A stretch of 64,000 nt of DNA from an uncultured Acetatifactor sp. (GTDB lineage: Bacteria; Bacillota; Clostridia; Lachnospirales; Lachnospiraceae), in the NCBI GenBank assembly GCA_944383825.1, contig CALWRA010000004.1, positions 62,001-126,000 of the forward strand, written 5' to 3'. Numbering within the stretch: position 1 is the first letter of the stretch; every line of letters starts with the position of its first letter. Position numbers and translations under genes: made by a program. Shown here one piece after another: positions 27,708 through 35,307 of the stretch. Below the pieces are notes generated by a model that was not told where the DNA came from, ran no database searches, and saw nothing but the letters and a program-made list of their open reading frames with translations.

Positions 27708-28856
27708 TCAGATATGACTTTTTACGGCTTCGGCCACCAGGTCGGCGACTCTGGGATCGAAGGGCTGCGGCATAATATGATCCTCATTCAGTTCATCTGC
27801 CGGTACAAGTGACGCTATGGCTTCGGCTGCGGCAAGCTTCATCTCTTCTGTGATCCGGACGGCTCCTCCCTCCAGGGCGCCTTTGAAAATACCGGGGAAT
27901 GCCACCACATTGTTGATCTGATTGGGGAAGTCGCTGCGGCCCGTACCCACTACTCGGGCACCGGCGGTTTTAGCCAGATCCGGCATAATCTCCGGAACTG
28001 GATTAGCCATTGCAAACAGGATTGCATTCCGGTTCATGGATGCGACCATTTCCTTTGTGACGATTCCGGGGGCGGAAACGCCTATAAAAATGTCAGTTCC
28101 CTGAAAAGCGTCTGCCAGAGAGCCGGTTTCGTTTTTCAGATTGGTAAACCGGGTCATTTTTTCCTGCATCCAGTTCAGACCGGAGGATTCCTTTGAGAGA
28201 ATGCCGGATTTGTCGCATAGAAGCAGATCCGTGAAGCCATAGGAGAGAAGCAGCCTTGCGATGGCGATTCCTGCGCTGCCTGCGCCGTTTATCACAACAC
28301 GGCACTCTTCTTTTTTCTTGTTTACCACCTTCAGCGCATTTATAATGCCGGCCAGCACCACTATGGCCGTACCGTGCTGGTCATCGTGGAAGACGGGAAT
28401 ATCCAGGATTTCCTTTAGACGCTCCTCTATCTCAAAGCATCGGGGAGCGCTGATGTCCTCTAAATTAATGCCGCCGAAGCCCGGGGCTATCCATGTAACA
28501 GCTTTTATAATTTCTTCGGTATCCTGAGTGTCCAGGCAGATTGGCACTGCATTCACTCCGCCGAATTCTTTGAAAAGCACAGCCTTTCCCTCCATAACCG
28601 GCATTGCGGCATGGGGACCGATGTTGCCGAGTCCCAGTACGGCGCTTCCATCGGAGACGACGGCGATGGTATTTGCTTTCATGGTATATTTATATGCCTC
28701 CCGGGGATCCTTGGCAATGATCCTGCATGGCTCAGCCACGCCGGGAGTATAGGCGATTGCCAGATCCTCCCGGGAGTTCACGGGAGCCTTGGCTGCGGTT
28801 TCGATTTTTCCGTTCCATTTTTCGTGCATCAGCAGAGCCTTTTCATTTGCTGTCAT
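27708..28856 (-). CDS. NAD(P)-dependent malic enzyme
   Basis: The enzyme oxidatively decarboxylates malate to pyruvate and CO2. It has 382 residues, the usual size of short bacterial malic enzymes. Visible landmarks are AYTPGVAEPCRIIAKDP (catalytic Tyr region), VVSDGSAVLGLGNIGPHAAM, the metal/catalytic segment FGGVNAVPICLDTQDTEEI, LEDISAPRCFEIE with the acidic metal ligands, FHDDQHGTAIV, and the nucleotide-binding VINGAGSAGIAIARLL. Whether it uses NAD or NADP is not clear by eye. It is the first gene of a probable minus-strand unit with the radical SAM and DUF4364 genes, though no functional link is evident. Confidence 0.95.
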   Translation of the reverse strand: MTANEKALLMHEKWNGKIETAAKAPVNSREDLAIAYTPGVAEPCRIIAKDPREAYKYTMKANTIAVVSDGSAVLGLGNIGPHAAMPVMEGKAVLFKEFGGVNAVPICLDTQDTEEIIKAVTWIAPGFGGINLEDISAPRCFEIEERLKEILDIPVFHDDQHGTAIVVLAGIINALKVVNKKKEECRVVINGAGSAGIAIARLLLSYGFTDLLLCDKSGILSKESSGLNWMQEKMTRFTNLKNETGSLADAFQGTDIFIGVSAPGIVTKEMVASMNRNAILFAMANPVPEIMPDLAKTAGARVVGTGRSDFPNQINNVVAFPGIFKGALEGGAVRITEEMKLAAAEAIASLVPADELNEDHIMPQPFDPRVADLVAEAVKSHI

Positions 28857-28876
28857 TGAAATACCTCTTTCTAATT

Positions 28877-29245
28877 TTATATATGTGTGCGAACATGACG
28901 TTTAATGGCCTCGAAGCTCTCGGCGCTGATTACATGTTCAATTTTGCAGGCGTCCTCCGTGGCGGTTTCTCTCGGCACCCCCAGCTTCTCCAGCCAGGAG
29001 GAAAGCAGCTCGTGACGCTCGTAGATCATTTCGGCGATAGATCTTCCGGAGGGAGTGAGCTTAATAAACCCTGAGTCATCCACTGTGATATGGTTTTTCA
29101 GGCGGAGATTTTTCATGGCAACGCTGACGCTTGACTTTTTATATCCAAGTTCATTGGCAATATCCACAGAGCGCACCACGGGCAGTTTGCGGCTTAAAAT
29201 TAAGATGGTTTCCAGATAATTTTCGGCGGATTCATTCACTGTCAT
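28877..29245 (-). CDS. DtxR/MntR family metal-dependent transcriptional regulator
   Basis: This is a short (122-residue) metal-sensing repressor. The N-terminal winged helix reads ESAENYLETILILS...VRSVDIANELGYKKSSVSVAMK. A dimerisation domain carries the usual metal-binding pattern: YERHELLSSWLEKLGV, then EDACKIEHVISAESFEAIKRH. It lacks the SH3-like C-terminal domain, as in MntR and the Clostridia short forms. I use ATG 29245 with GGGAG about eight bases upstream; the open frame runs further up without a start that fits. It diverges from feoA-feoA-feoB and probably represses them when iron is plentiful, although manganese is also possible. Confidence 0.88.
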   Translation of the reverse strand: MTVNESAENYLETILILSRKLPVVRSVDIANELGYKKSSVSVAMKNLRLKNHITVDDSGFIKLTPSGRSIAEMIYERHELLSSWLEKLGVPRETATEDACKIEHVISAESFEAIKRHVRTHI

Positions 29246-29365
29246 TCCGTATACTCTCCCAAATACAATCCTATTGACATGTTTATTTATATTCCTATAT
29301 AGCTTTATACATTTTATCACGAAAATAGGGTTTGTGCAAATTTAGAAAAAAAATCTGAGGGGTTC

Positions 29366-29394
29366 TTGACAACTAATAGGCGTTAGCGTATACT
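29366..29394 (+). promoter_or_regulatory. feo operon promoter
   Basis: A consensus promoter: TTGACA (29366-29371), 17 bases, TATACT (29389-29394). A second palindrome TGAAAA-TCG-TTTTCA, Fur-box-like, follows at about 29408-29422. Confidence 0.75.
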
Positions 29395-29397
29395 AAC
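29382..29397 (+). promoter_or_regulatory. Candidate DtxR-family operator overlapping the feo -10 box
   Basis: An inverted repeat GTTAG-CGTATA-CTAAC covers the -10 element. The same core (GTTAGCG-N3-ACTAA) recurs at 29923-29938 before feoB, and the regulator gene is adjacent. Confidence 0.6.
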
Positions 29398-29460
29398 TTA
29401 CGTAGAAATGAAAATCGTTTTCAATTGAAGCGAAGAAGTATACACAGAAAAGAGGATGAG

Positions 29461-29673
29461 ATGATGCCGCTGTCGATGGTAAAAGAAGGAGAACCTAATG
29501 TGATTAAAAGAGTGGGCGGGAAAGAGGAAACCCGTAAGTTTCTGGAAAATCTGGGTTTCGTAATTGGCGGAACCGTTACAGTCGTATCTCAGACAGCCGG
29601 GAACCTGATTGTGAAGGTGAAGGATTCCAGAGTGGCTATCGGAAAAGACATGGCAAACAAAATTATGGTATAG
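29461..29673 (+). CDS. feoA: FeoA domain protein (first copy)
   Basis: This is a 70-residue SH3-like FeoA protein that assists the FeoB ferrous-iron transporter. The pattern is clear: MVKEGEPNVIKRVGGKEETR, KFLENLGFVIGGTVTVVSQT, NLIVKVKDSRVAIGKDMANKIMV. The open frame extends up to 29425, but GAGG at 29452-29455 points to ATG 29461 (or the next codon, 29464). It is the first gene after the promoter and operator, with the second feoA 15 bases downstream. Confidence 0.9.
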   Translation: MMPLSMVKEGEPNVIKRVGGKEETRKFLENLGFVIGGTVTVVSQTAGNLIVKVKDSRVAIGKDMANKIMV

Positions 29674-29688
29674 GAAAGGGAGAGCATT

Positions 29689-29910
29689 ATGAAGACACTG
29701 AAAGAGGTTGCCTGCGGACAGACAGTGAAGGTGAAAAAGCTGTCCGGAGATGGGCCGGTAAAAAGACGCATCATGGACATGGGAATTACCAAGGGTGTTG
29801 AAATTTTTGTCAGAAAGGTGGCTCCTCTGGGGGATCCTGTTGAGGTCACCGTAAGAGGCTATGAGTTGTCTCTCCGCAAGGCGGATGCAGAAATGATCGA
29901 AGTGGAATGA
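29689..29910 (+). CDS. feoA: FeoA domain protein (second copy)
   Basis: This second, divergent FeoA has 73 residues. It shows MKTLKEVACGQTVKVKKLSG, RRIMDMGITKGVEIFVRKVAPLGDPVEVTVRGYELSLRKADAEMI, including the MGITKG turn and the SLR motif typical of FeoA. AAAGGGAGAG precedes the ATG. Tandem FeoA genes before FeoB are common in Clostridia, and the two may form a hetero-oligomer on the FeoB cytosolic domain. The 76-base gap to feoB contains a second operator-like site. Confidence 0.92.
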   Translation: MKTLKEVACGQTVKVKKLSGDGPVKRRIMDMGITKGVEIFVRKVAPLGDPVEVTVRGYELSLRKADAEMIEVE

Positions 29911-29922
29911 TTTTGCCCATAG

Positions 29923-29938
29923 GTTAGCGGTGACTAAT
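29923..29938 (+). promoter_or_regulatory. Second candidate DtxR-family operator, before feoB
   Basis: GTTAG-CGGTGA-CTAAT shares the GTTAGCG-N3-ACTAA core with the site at 29382-29397. No strong promoter is visible here, so it may mark a weak internal promoter. Confidence 0.5.
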
Positions 29939-29986
29939 TTTGGATAGTAAAATAAACGCACTGTTTTGAGGGAAAAGGAGATTGAA

Positions 29987-32203
29987 ATGTCAATTAAAAT
30001 TGCATTAGCAGGAAACCCAAACTGCGGAAAAACAACATTATTTAATGCTCTGACCGGTTCCAACCAATTTGTAGGTAACTGGCCCGGCGTGACGGTGGAG
30101 AAAAAGGAAGGGAAGCTGAAAAAGAACTTTTCGGCGGGGGCGTCGGATGTAATTATCATGGATCTGCCCGGGATTTACTCTCTTTCACCTTATACGCTGG
30201 AAGAGGTGGTGGCCAGAAACTACCTGATCAATGAAAGGCCGGACGCTATTATCAACATCGTGGATGGAACAAATATAGAAAGAAATCTGTATCTTTCCAC
30301 ACAGATTATGGAGCTGGGCATTCCGGTGATTATGGCCGTGAATATGATGGATATTGTGGAAAAGTCCGGAGACAGAATACATATTGACAAGCTGAGCAAA
30401 AGGCTGGGCTGCGAGGCGGTGGAAATTTCCGCGCTTAAGGGGACGGGAATTGACAAGGCTGTGGCAAAGGCCATCTCTGCGGCACAGAGAAAAGCCGCCG
30501 GATCTCCTGTTCATGAGTTCGCGGCGAGGGTGGAAGCTGCAATCGAAACTGTGGAGAGTCTGCTGGGGGAGGATGTTCCTCAGGAGCAGAGACGATTTTT
30601 TGCTATTAAGCTTCTGGAAAAGGACGACAAGATCAAGGAGCAGCTAAAGCAGGCGCCTGATGTGACTGCTGAAATTTCTGCCCTTGAGGAGGAATTTGAT
30701 GATGATACGGAGAGCATCATTACCAATGAAAGATATGTTTATATTTCCTCCATTATCAAGGAGTGCTATACAAAGAATAAAAAACAGGAAATGACTACAT
30801 CCGATAAGATTGACAGGATTGTGACCAACCGCTGGGCGGCTCTGCCTATTTTTGCTCTGGTTATGTGGATTGTGTATTATGTATCCGTTACAACCGTGGG
30901 AACCTGGGCGACAGACTGGGCAAATGATGGCGTGTTCGGAGATGGCTGGAGTCTGTTTGGGCTGGAAATCCCCGGCGTACCTGTTCTGATTGGCAATCTT
31001 CTGGATGCCGTTGGCTGCGCTGACTGGCTGTCCGGCCTGATTTTGGATGGTATTGTGGCCGGCGTTGGCGCAGTGCTGGGATTTGTTCCTCAAATGCTGG
31101 TACTGTTTATATTCCTGGCATTTTTGGAGTCCTGCGGCTATATGGCCCGGGTTGCCTTTATCATGGATCGCATTTTCCGTAAGTTCGGACTGTCCGGCAA
31201 ATCCTTTATTCCCATGCTGATCGGCACTGGATGTGGTGTTCCCGGCGTTATGGCATCAAGAACCATTGAAAATGACAGAGACCGCAAAATGACTATAATG
31301 ACCACTACCTTTATTCCTTGCGGCGCCAAGCTTCCCATTATTGCCCTGATCGCAGGAGCGCTGTTCGGCGGGGCTTCCTGGGTGGCTCCCAGCGCGTACT
31401 TTGTGGGAATAGCGGCCATCATATGCTCCGGCGTTATTCTCAAAAAGACAAAAATGTTTGCGGGAGATCCAGCTCCTTTCGTTATGGAGCTTCCTGCATA
31501 TCACTGGCCTACAGTGGGAAACGTATTCAGAAGCATGTGGGAGAGAGGCTGGTCCTTTATTAAAAAGGCAGGCACCGTGATTCTTCTTTCCACTATTTTC
31601 ATCTGGTTTACCACCTATTTCGGCTGGGTGGATGGACAGTTCAGAATGCTGGAGGATCTGGAAATTGACCACAGCATCCTGGCCGGCATCGGAAATACTA
31701 TTTCCTGGATTTTCGCTCCTCTTGGCTGGTCGGATCTGGCGCCTGCAGACGCGTGGAAATCGGCGGTGGCCGCCATCACCGGACTTGTGGCGAAAGAAAA
31801 TGTTGTCGGTACCTTTGGTATTCTTTACGGCTTTGCTGAGGTGGCGGAAGACGGCACTGAAATCTGGGGCAATCTGGCGGGCAGTATGACTGCAGTGGCC
31901 GCATATTCCTTCCTGGTGTTTAACCTGCTCTGCGCACCCTGCTTTGCGGCTATGGGCGCTATTAAGAGAGAGATGAATAATGCGAAGTGGTTCTGGTTTG
32001 CCATCGGCTATCAATGTGTGCTGGCTTATGCGGTTTCTCTCTGCATCTATCAGATTGGCATGCTGGTTACGGCTGGAGCCTTTGGAATCGGCACTGTGGT
32101 TGCATTCCTGTTGATTATTGGTTTCATCTATCTGCTTTTCAGACCGTATAAGGAGAGTAAAACCCTCAGGATTGATTCCAGAAGGCTTGCTAAGGCAAAA
32201 TAA
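29987..32203 (+). CDS. feoB: Ferrous iron transport protein B
   Basis: This is a GTP-dependent Fe(II) importer in the membrane, 738 residues. The N-terminal G domain shows G1 GNPNCGKTT (residues 8-16), G2 region NWPGVTVEKKEG, G3 DLPGIYSLSPYT and G4 NMMD. A helical insert follows, then about eight or more membrane helices. The FeoB gate motifs GTGCGVPGVMASRTIEN and GLVAKENVVGTFG are present; the Cys in TGCGVP is the conserved channel residue. ATG 29987 has AAGGAG six bases upstream; TTG 29966 precedes that site. It is followed by a strong terminator. It is expected to be repressed by the adjacent DtxR-type regulator. Confidence 0.97.
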   Translation: MSIKIALAGNPNCGKTTLFNALTGSNQFVGNWPGVTVEKKEGKLKKNFSAGASDVIIMDLPGIYSLSPYTLEEVVARNYLINERPDAIINIVDGTNIERNLYLSTQIMELGIPVIMAVNMMDIVEKSGDRIHIDKLSKRLGCEAVEISALKGTGIDKAVAKAISAAQRKAAGSPVHEFAARVEAAIETVESLLGEDVPQEQRRFFAIKLLEKDDKIKEQLKQAPDVTAEISALEEEFDDDTESIITNERYVYISSIIKECYTKNKKQEMTTSDKIDRIVTNRWAALPIFALVMWIVYYVSVTTVGTWATDWANDGVFGDGWSLFGLEIPGVPVLIGNLLDAVGCADWLSGLILDGIVAGVGAVLGFVPQMLVLFIFLAFLESCGYMARVAFIMDRIFRKFGLSGKSFIPMLIGTGCGVPGVMASRTIENDRDRKMTIMTTTFIPCGAKLPIIALIAGALFGGASWVAPSAYFVGIAAIICSGVILKKTKMFAGDPAPFVMELPAYHWPTVGNVFRSMWERGWSFIKKAGTVILLSTIFIWFTTYFGWVDGQFRMLEDLEIDHSILAGIGNTISWIFAPLGWSDLAPADAWKSAVAAITGLVAKENVVGTFGILYGFAEVAEDGTEIWGNLAGSMTAVAAYSFLVFNLLCAPCFAAMGAIKREMNNAKWFWFAIGYQCVLAYAVSLCIYQIGMLVTAGAFGIGTVVAFLLIIGFIYLLFRPYKESKTLRIDSRRLAKAK

Positions 32204-32257
32204 CGGGAGAGTGTGTGAACAAAGGTATGTAAATACTGATCTTCTATGATAATGATT

Positions 32258-32289
32258 GGGCTGAAGGCTCTCTGATGAGCTTTCAGCCC
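32258..32289 (+). terminator. feo operon terminator
   Basis: A 13-bp stem GGGCTGAAGGCTC/GAGCTTTCAGCCC (one G-T pair) with loop TCTGAT is followed by TTGGTTT. Confidence 0.8.
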
Positions 32290-32449
32290 TTGGTTTATAT
32301 ATAACAGCACATGCTGAGATACATGTCAAGAGCAGGCGGTGGTTTCCGACTGTTTTCCCTCGGTCATTTATACTTTGTGCACAGTTTTTTCCTCTTGCCA
32401 TAATAAAAGACCTTCCATAATTTAGATTTTGAAAAGGAAGGACAAACTC

Positions 32450-33001
32450 ATGAAACATTGTGGAACACAAAAGCTAGAGACAGATAGATTGGTTTTAAGA
32501 AGATATGTGAATGAAGATGCTGCAGCGATGTATAAAAATTGGGCATCAGATAAAGAAGTCACTAAATTTTTAACATGGCCAGTTCATTCAAGTCAAAGGG
32601 TAAGTCAAAATATAATAGATGATTGGGTAAAACAATATTTTAATGAAAACTATTATCATTGGGCCATTGTATTGAAAGACAATGGAGATGAGCCGATTGG
32701 CGATATTGCTGTAGTAAATATAAAATAAAATATTTCAATGGTACATATTGGCTATTGCATTGGAAGAACATGGTGGCACCAGGGAATTACATCAGAAGCT
32801 CTCTAGGCGGTTATGGATTTTTTGTTTGATTTAGTAAATGTAAATCGGATTGAATCAAGACATGACCCGAGAAATCCCAATTCAGGAAAGGTTATGAAAA
32901 AATGTGGAATGAGATATGAGGGAACATTACGCAGTTCTGATTGGAATAATCAGGGAGTATGTGATGCTTGCTATTACGCATTATTAAAATCAGAACGCTA
33001 G
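32450..33001 (+). pseudogene. GNAT (RimJ/RimL-like) acetyltransferase with two in-frame stops
   Basis: One continuous frame reads like a full RimJ/RimL-type acetyltransferase of about 183 codons. It starts with LETDRLVLRRYVNEDAAAMY, continues WAIVLKDNGDEPIGDIAVV and HIGYCIGRTWWHQGITSEAL, and ends VMKKCGMRYEGTLRSSDW. It is broken by TAA at 32726-32728 and by TAG just before AVMDFLFDLVNVNRIESRHD. No frameshift is needed. AAGGAAGGA precedes ATG 32450. The rest of the window uses standard stops, so this is a dead gene. It is AT-rich compared with neighbours and is followed by another remnant. Confidence 0.8.
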
Positions 33002-33004
33002 TTT

Positions 33005-33232
33005 AGGATTTATGAAGGGGATACAATACTTGAAAATTGGAAAGAGTTATGTTCGGCTATTGATGAATAATACAAAATAGAACAATTATGGAATACTGGT
33101 GGTAAGAATTGGACTTACGAGTATCAATATCGTAGCGGTGGAAAAATACTTTGCTGCCTGTACGCAAAAGGTAATTGCATTGGTTTTATGATTATCTTTG
33201 GGAAAGATGAAAAAACAAAATTTGAAGAATAA
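33005..33232 (+). pseudogene. Remnant of a DUF3788 family gene
   Basis: The frame reads RIYEGDTILENWKELCSAID, then a TAA (33068-33070), then YKIEQLWNTGGKNWTYEYQY, RSGGKILCCLYAKGNCIGFM and IIFGKDEKTKFEE. The WTYEYQYRSGGKxLCCLYA and FMIIFGKDEK parts match the middle of DUF3788 proteins. Both ends are missing and the frame has a stop. Confidence 0.55.
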
Positions 33233-33253
33233 TTGATTATTTCAGATGAAAAA

Positions 33254-33289
33254 GGGTTCGGAGACTGGCTTTCTCCGAACTCTTTTTCT
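33254..33289 (+). terminator. Intrinsic terminator
   Basis: GGGTTCGGAGA/TCTCCGAACTC stem (11 bp with one G-T pair) followed by TTTTT. It is retained after the decayed genes. Confidence 0.8.
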
Positions 33290-33605
33290 ACAGTCTGAAG
33301 CGTTTGTCAGATGGGTGAACAGTTCTGAACAAATTAGTTTTCGTGCTTGCTGAGCATGCGGAGAAACAGGTCGCAGAGCGGAAATTGTTTGAGGGAGTTT
33401 TATAGGACGCATGCTATCGTAATATAAAGTAACAGATGAAGCGCGAAGGAAGGAGAGACTATTTTATGAAAAGAAGCGACGGCTGTCAGGAATTTGTTGC
33501 AGCCAAATGAAAAGAACTGCATGACATTTTGCGCAATAAGGGTTATACTAATTTTGCCGGATACATGGATCGGCGCCCTATTGGTACAGGAAAGGAGTCC
33601 TGAAA
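33290..33605. other. Intergenic region, no supported gene
   Basis: It holds a short frame from ATG 33466 (MKRSDGCQEFVAAK) that stops at once and then continues KELHDILRNKGYTNFAGYMD in the same frame. It looks like a degraded start of something unrecognised. The AAGGAG before DUF1653 is at its right end. Confidence 0.4.
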
Positions 33606-34211
33606 ATGTCATTTATTCCCAAACCACACGAAATTTACAAGCATTTTAAAGGGAACTTATATCAGATCGTAGCCATAGCAGAGCATTCCGAAACAGGAGA
33701 ACAGCTTGTGATCTATCAGGCTCTTTACGGGGATTTTAGGATTTATGCCAGACCCCTGGATATGTTTACGAGCAGAGTTAACAGAGACAAATATCCTCAG
33801 GTGTCTCAGAAGTTTTGTTTTGAGCTTCAGGGAAAGCTGGCCGGGGAACAGAGACAGGAGGAGCTCCCGGAGGGGAAAAACAATCCCACGACGGTAAAAT
33901 CTTCTTCTGCAGACAGGGATCCGGAGCGATCCGATGAAGATAAGAAGGAGGCGGAGGACAGTCCGGACAGAGAGGATGAAGGACGGACGGCGCTGGATCC
34001 TTTGGTTCTGGAATTTTTGGACGCGGATACCTATGAGCAGAGATTGAATATTATGGCCGGACTGCATCACCGCATAACAGATGAAATGATTACTACTATG
34101 GCCATAGCCTGTGATATTGAGATAAATGATGGGGATGTTGAGGAGAGATATGAAGCCTTGAAGAGCTGTCTTCTCACTCTGGAAAAGTATGAGTGCAACC
34201 GTCTCCGCTAA
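33606..34211 (+). CDS. DUF1653 domain-containing protein
   Basis: The first 65 residues are a DUF1653 domain (PKPHEIYKHFKGNLYQIVAI, AEHSETGEQLVIYQALYGDF, YARPLDMFTSRVN). This small beta domain is found across bacteria, and its function is not established. A low-complexity acidic linker (about residues 85-130) follows. A helical C-terminus (LEFLDADTYEQRLNIMAGLH, LTLEKYECNRL) is specific to Lachnospiraceae-type versions. The length is 201 residues. AAGGAG lies eight bases before the ATG. It is the first gene of a run of four plus-strand genes with short gaps. Confidence 0.85.
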   Translation: MSFIPKPHEIYKHFKGNLYQIVAIAEHSETGEQLVIYQALYGDFRIYARPLDMFTSRVNRDKYPQVSQKFCFELQGKLAGEQRQEELPEGKNNPTTVKSSSADRDPERSDEDKKEAEDSPDREDEGRTALDPLVLEFLDADTYEQRLNIMAGLHHRITDEMITTMAIACDIEINDGDVEERYEALKSCLLTLEKYECNRLR

Positions 34212-34311
34212 AAGGCTTTGCGTATGAAACGATCCGGCGCAGCACAGTACCGTGCACCCCAGAGGGCATAATGGGGCGCGTTGTCGCAACAGTTCCCGGA
34301 AAGGAGCTTTT

Positions 34312-35307
34312 ATGGAGCGCGTACAGGAGCAGCAAATAGTCATAGGTGTATCTTCAAGAGCATTGTTTGATCTGACTTTGGAAAATGAAATCTTTGAAAC
34401 ACAGGGAGCGGAGGCCTATTGCAGATATCAGGCGGAGCATGAAGGGGATATTTTAAGGCCGGGGCCGGGCTTTAGCCTTGTAAGGTCTCTGCTGCGGCTC
34501 AATGAGGGACGTGAGGAAGGGAAGCCTGTGGAAGTAATTATAATGTCCAGAAACTGTCCTGAGGCGTCCCTGCGCATCTTTCGTTCCGTATCCCATTACG
34601 GACTGCCCATAACTCGCGCTGTGCTGTCGGGGGGAGCTTCCCCTGCGCCTTATCTTGCCGCCATGCATATAGATCTGTTTTTGTCAGCATATGAGGATGA
34701 TGTTCAGCGAGCTGTGGACGGCGGCATTGCGGCAGGAATCATCTGCACTCCGGCAGGCGTTGGGCAGGAGAGAGAATATGCAGGAGAAAAAGGAGAGATC
34801 ATCTCTATTTCGGACTGGGGAAAATGCGGCGGGCACATACGGATGGCCTTTGACGCGGACGCGGTGCTATTTACGGACGAGTCAGAGAGAATTTTCCGGC
34901 AAGAGGGTCTGAAAGCCTTTGAGGAAAATGAAAGGAGAAATGCGGACAGACCTTTGGAGGAAGGACCCTTTGCAGGCTTTTTAAAAAAACTCTCCGGCCT
35001 TCAGCGTCAGTTTGACAGGGATAAATGTCCGATTCGGACGGCTTTAGTGACCTCCAGGTGCGCTCCGGCCCATGAGAGGGTCCTTCGGACCCTGAGAGCG
35101 TGGGATGTGAGGGTGGACGAGGCCTTTTTCCTGGGAGGCATGGAGAAAAGAGAAGTTTTAAAGGCTTTTGGCGCACAGATTTTTTTTGACGATCAGGCAT
35201 TACACACTTTAAGCGCAGCGAAGGACGTACCGGCGGCCAGAGTCCCCTACCGCAGGGCCGGCGGCATGTACCTTTGGCAGGCTTTGGAAAGAGAGAAGCA
35301 GCAATGA
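34312..35307 (+). CDS. 5'-nucleotidase (PF06189 family)
   Basis: This is a cytosolic nucleotidase of the family related to animal NT5C1, 331 residues, likely to remove phosphate from nucleoside 5'-monophosphates. The start shows VIGVSSRALFDLTLENEIFE, which replaces the DxDxT of other HAD enzymes in this family. IIMSRNCPEASLRIFRSVSH, GLPITRAVLSGGASPAPYL, LFLSAYEDDVQRA, MAFDADAVLFTDESE and FDRDKCPIRTALVTSR follow in order and are the family's usual landmarks. ATG 34312 has AAGGAG about seven bases upstream, and the longer frame has none. Its stop overlaps the next gene's ATG in an ATGA junction, so the two are coupled. Confidence 0.88.
   Translation: MERVQEQQIVIGVSSRALFDLTLENEIFETQGAEAYCRYQAEHEGDILRPGPGFSLVRSLLRLNEGREEGKPVEVIIMSRNCPEASLRIFRSVSHYGLPITRAVLSGGASPAPYLAAMHIDLFLSAYEDDVQRAVDGGIAAGIICTPAGVGQEREYAGEKGEIISISDWGKCGGHIRMAFDADAVLFTDESERIFRQEGLKAFEENERRNADRPLEEGPFAGFLKKLSGLQRQFDRDKCPIRTALVTSRCAPAHERVLRTLRAWDVRVDEAFFLGGMEKREVLKAFGAQIFFDDQALHTLSAAKDVPAARVPYRRAGGMYLWQALEREKQQ

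Noticed and set aside
31256..32470. Long minus-strand open frame (about 400 codons) opposite feoB
   Set aside because: It is antisense to a clear feoB, has no domain sense and no ribosome site; its length reflects codon bias of feoB.
32450..33001. Stop-codon recoding in the GNAT gene
   Set aside because: All other genes in the window use TAA, TAG and TGA as real stops, and the neighbour is also decayed; nonsense mutation is simpler.
33466..33600. Small gene starting MKRSDGCQEF
   Set aside because: It stops after 14 codons and the continuing sequence matches nothing I recognise.
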